64,000 bases of DNA from JAHDDW01 sp964648795 (lineage in GTDB: Bacteria > Actinomycetota > Acidimicrobiia > Acidimicrobiales > SZUA-35), in the NCBI GenBank assembly GCA_964648795.1, contig CAZYMB010000003.1, forward strand, positions 62,001 to 126,000, read 5' to 3'. A program made the translations under genes and the position numbers. The first letter of the stretch is position 1, and each line of letters begins with the position of its first letter. This document shows positions 62,037 to 64,000 of this stretch, in pieces. The notes beneath the pieces were generated by a model. The model saw nothing but the letters and a program-made list of their open reading frames with translations. It was not told the DNA's origin and did no database searches.

Positions 62037-62945
62037 CTACCAGCCTCGCTCTGCCATCTTGGTTTCGACATCGTCCATGTTTATGCCAGTCATCGGAGCA
62101 CCTAGGCCACGGCTAACTTTAGCCAGTATCTCGGGATTGTTGAAATGAGTTGTTGCTTCAACCACGGCTTTGGCACGAGGTGCAGGTTCTTCACTCTTAA
62201 AGATCCCTGACCCGACAAATACGGCTTCGGCTCCAAGTTGCATAGCTAGTGCGGCGTCAGCTGGAGTTGCAATGCCACCGGCACAGAAAAGTGGAACAGG
62301 AAGTTTCTGCGTTTCAGCTACTTCTTGAACCAAACTAAGTGGAGCTTGCAGTTTCTTAGCCCAGTCAAATAACTCGGCTTCGTCATTGGCAGCACCAATG
62401 CGCTTAATGTCGCCGGTGATACTGCGCAAGTGCCTGACAGCTTCGACAATGTTGCCTGTTCCGGCTTCGCCCTTAGAACGAATAAGGCTTGCACCCTCGG
62501 CTATGCGGCGAAGTGCCTCGCCAAGATTAGTTGCTCCGCAAACAAATGGAACATCGAATGCGTACTTGTCAATATGGTGGGCTTCATCGGCCGGTGTTAG
62601 AACTTCAGATTCGTCAATGTAGTCAACGCCAAGGGACTGAATAATTTGAGCTTCGACAAAGTGGCCAATTCTTGCTTTGGCCATAACGGGAATAGACGTG
62701 ACAGCTTTGATGCCTTCGATCATCTCCGGGTCACTCATGCGAGAAACGCCACCGTCTTTGCGAATATCTGCTGGAACACGCTCGAGAGCCATTACGGCAA
62801 CGGCACCAGCTTCTTGGGCGATCTCGGCTTGATCTGGGGTTACGACGTCCATAATTACGCCGCCACATAACATTTCAGCGAAGCCACGCTTCACTGCTTT
62901 AGTACCCGTACTTCGCTCGCTATCTGGTTTAGCTGAATCTGCCAT
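62037..62945 (-). CDS. pdxS: Pyridoxal 5'-phosphate synthase subunit PdxS
   Basis: PdxS makes PLP from ribose 5-phosphate, glyceraldehyde 3-phosphate and ammonia in the DXP-independent pathway. The 302-residue (beta/alpha)8 barrel has VIMDVVTPDQAEIAQEAGA, ALERVPADIRKDGGVSRMSDP, PVMAKARIGHFVEAQ with the first catalytic Lys, YIDESEVLTPADEAHHI and the phosphate-binding PLFCAGGIATPADAAL and AVFVGSGIFKSE. With pdxT it forms the 12:12 complex. In M. tuberculosis these genes lie in the same neighbourhood as pimA. Confidence 0.97.
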   Translation of the reverse strand: MADSAKPDSERSTGTKAVKRGFAEMLCGGVIMDVVTPDQAEIAQEAGAVAVMALERVPADIRKDGGVSRMSDPEMIEGIKAVTSIPVMAKARIGHFVEAQIIQSLGVDYIDESEVLTPADEAHHIDKYAFDVPFVCGATNLGEALRRIAEGASLIRSKGEAGTGNIVEAVRHLRSITGDIKRIGAANDEAELFDWAKKLQAPLSLVQEVAETQKLPVPLFCAGGIATPADAALAMQLGAEAVFVGSGIFKSEEPAPRAKAVVEATTHFNNPEILAKVSRGLGAPMTGINMDDVETKMAERGW

Positions 62946-62969
62946 AGTGATAGGCTAGTGGATAACGGC

Positions 62970-63812
62970 CTAAATCTTTCCGCTCAAGACATCAATTCTT
63001 AGCTCAACAGAAGACAAATGTTCTGTCGGCGTCTTGACCGAAGACTTGGTTGACGGTCTAACCATCCAAATATAGTCAGACCCTTCAGTTGCTGAACCTG
63101 GGACAAAACCAGCGTTTGAGAACTTAACCAACGCATTGCGTAGCCCTGGCGGATAATTTGTTAATGCAATTGACCCTTTGTCGGCCATTAGATCTCTATC
63201 GGTCGAAATCATATCGTCTGCTACACGCTCAGCGAAACGACGGGTAATTCCACCAGTTGAGCGATCCATATATGTAATACCAAACACCCCAGCAACTACA
63301 GATGCTTTTTGTGCGTCACCATTGCGGATACGGACCAAAAGCTCGGCAACGACACCCTCGGTTTCGGCAACACCCAATGCCCTTATTGCCCCAGTTGTTA
63401 GGCCAACGCTGCCGCCGGTTCCATCTGCAATTGCAAATGCGTTAACACAGTCGTCGTCCACTAGGTAGATACCAGGCTCGGCGATGCCAACACTTAAAGA
63501 CAGCGACTCGACCATATTTACTAACCGAGGGGCGGTGTTATTAGAAGCAGGGTAAGCGCCAAGAAAGTCTCGCAAGTCATCGGCATAATTGCGACGAGTG
63601 AAATAGATGTAGGCGCCAATCAGGAACGGAACGACGAACGCCGCCAGAAGCAGCCAAAGGTTAGGCAACATCAAAGCGATAAGCACAAGCGCAACAAATG
63701 GCACTATCGATAGAGCTATGACTGCTGTGCCAAATATTCGAAGTAACTGGGACTGGATAGACCTACGGCCAGCTAATTGGCCTACTGTTTCGGCTGTTTC
63801 GGTTCCAGACAC
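62970..63812 (-). CDS. HtpX/M48-like membrane protein without zinc motif
   Basis: The 280-residue protein has two membrane segments (about 26-50 and 52-70) and then a domain that follows M48 peptidases: PRLVNMVESLSLSVGIAEPGIYLVDDD, NAFAIADGTGGSVGLTTGAI. Where HtpX has VIAHELSHIRN, it has VVAELLVRIRN (residues 154-164), so both zinc-binding His and the catalytic Glu are lost. A later RDLMADKGSIALTNYPPGLRNAL segment still matches the family. It is therefore a pseudo-peptidase, perhaps a scaffold or regulator. It lies 24 bases upstream of pdxS on the same strand. Confidence 0.7.
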   Translation of the reverse strand: MSGTETAETVGQLAGRRSIQSQLLRIFGTAVIALSIVPFVALVLIALMLPNLWLLLAAFVVPFLIGAYIYFTRRNYADDLRDFLGAYPASNNTAPRLVNMVESLSLSVGIAEPGIYLVDDDCVNAFAIADGTGGSVGLTTGAIRALGVAETEGVVAELLVRIRNGDAQKASVVAGVFGITYMDRSTGGITRRFAERVADDMISTDRDLMADKGSIALTNYPPGLRNALVKFSNAGFVPGSATEGSDYIWMVRPSTKSSVKTPTEHLSSVELRIDVLSGKI

Positions 63813-63926
63813 TCGGCCCAGACTACAAAGACAAGCGATCTAATTCAATTAAGGTTGAGTAATGTTTCGACTTCGGCAACTAAACCAAGCTAGAAAAGCG
63901 GAAACTTCACCACGGCGCCCAAGCAG

Positions 63927-64000
63927 TTAGATTGCTGACTGATACAGCTCGAGGTATTTATCGGCCAATATATCCATCGAGAACTCCGCTGCTCTTTGAC
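63927..64000 (-). CDS. C-terminal end of a probable GT4 glycosyltransferase (PimA-like, partial)
   Basis: The frame enters from the right edge and ends at TAA (63929-63927). The 23 visible complete codons read AAEFSMDILADKYLELYQSAI at the end, which resembles the closing helix of GT4 glycosyltransferases (A..FSWD..A....E.Y). pimA lies close to pdxS-pdxT in mycobacteria, so a phosphatidylinositol mannosyltransferase is the best guess. The catalytic domains lie outside the window. The 114 bases before the next gene hold nothing I recognise. Confidence 0.45.
   Translation of the reverse strand, partial: QRAAEFSMDILADKYLELYQSAI

Overview
The window looks like a chromosomal segment of a free-living actinobacterium of moderate G+C (roughly half, by eye). 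Actinobacterial markers are an MtrA/MtrB/GerMN-lipoprotein locus, a PimB-type mannosyltransferase beside an SRPBCC gene, a DUF3040 protein, a DUF222/HNH protein, the ImuA'-ImuB-DnaE2 mutasome, and pdxS-pdxT beside what appears to be the end of a PimA-like glycosyltransferase gene. The moderate G+C and gene orders such as MraZ...FtsZ-PgeF-YggS-SepF would fit a planktonic lineage, possibly class Acidimicrobiia; this placement is inference. MurE has the DNPR motif, so the wall is probably of the meso-diaminopimelate type.

Positions 1-14620 (minus strand) hold a tightly overlapping division and cell-wall (dcw) operon: mraZ, rsmH, an ftsL-like gene, ftsI, murE, mraY, ftsW, murG, murC, murB, ftsQ, ftsZ, pgeF, yggS and the start of a sepF-like gene. 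murF and murD are absent from both sides of mraY. The mraZ leader carries three consecutive stem-loops. Positions 14728-16682 (plus strand) hold a lipoate-ligase-like gene, inorganic pyrophosphatase, and a two-gene unit whose second gene is split by an amber codon. Positions 16689-22297 hold a PAC2 protein, a large PAS-GGDEF-EAL membrane protein and an alpha-oxoamine synthase.

Positions 22473-28000 form an accessory-looking stretch: an unknown membrane protein with a proline-rich tail, a DUF222/HNH protein, and a tandem of a PurD-like ATP-grasp enzyme and a degenerate PurD paralogue. Positions 28154-41500 hold a MoxR-DUF58-transglutaminase operon, DUF3040, an MtrAB-lipoprotein locus, phosphofructokinase, an alanine-type aminotransferase and an SMC-like protein without a Walker A motif. 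Positions 41526-48317 hold PimB-like, QueG and a four-gene basic amino-acid catabolic set (arginase, ornithine cyclodeaminase, lysine-6-dehydrogenase-like, aminoadipate-semialdehyde dehydrogenase-like). Next come a coiled-coil/NYN protein, TrpD, RNase P RNA (plus strand) and a class A penicillin-binding protein.

Positions 55456-61366 encode the mutasome, followed by pdxT, pdxS, a pseudo-M48 membrane protein and the glycosyltransferase fragment. The most interesting signal is regulatory. Four promoters share the pattern WTGTCAKAG-N8-TANNNT: imuA, dnaE2, the small-gene pair at 16116 and the DUF222/HNH gene. The pattern resembles, but differs from, the mycobacterial RecA-independent (PafBC) DNA-damage promoter TTGTCRGTG-N8-TANNNT. 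At two of them the -10 box ends six bases before the ATG, which predicts leaderless mRNAs. This links two uncharacterised loci to the mutasome in a candidate damage regulon.
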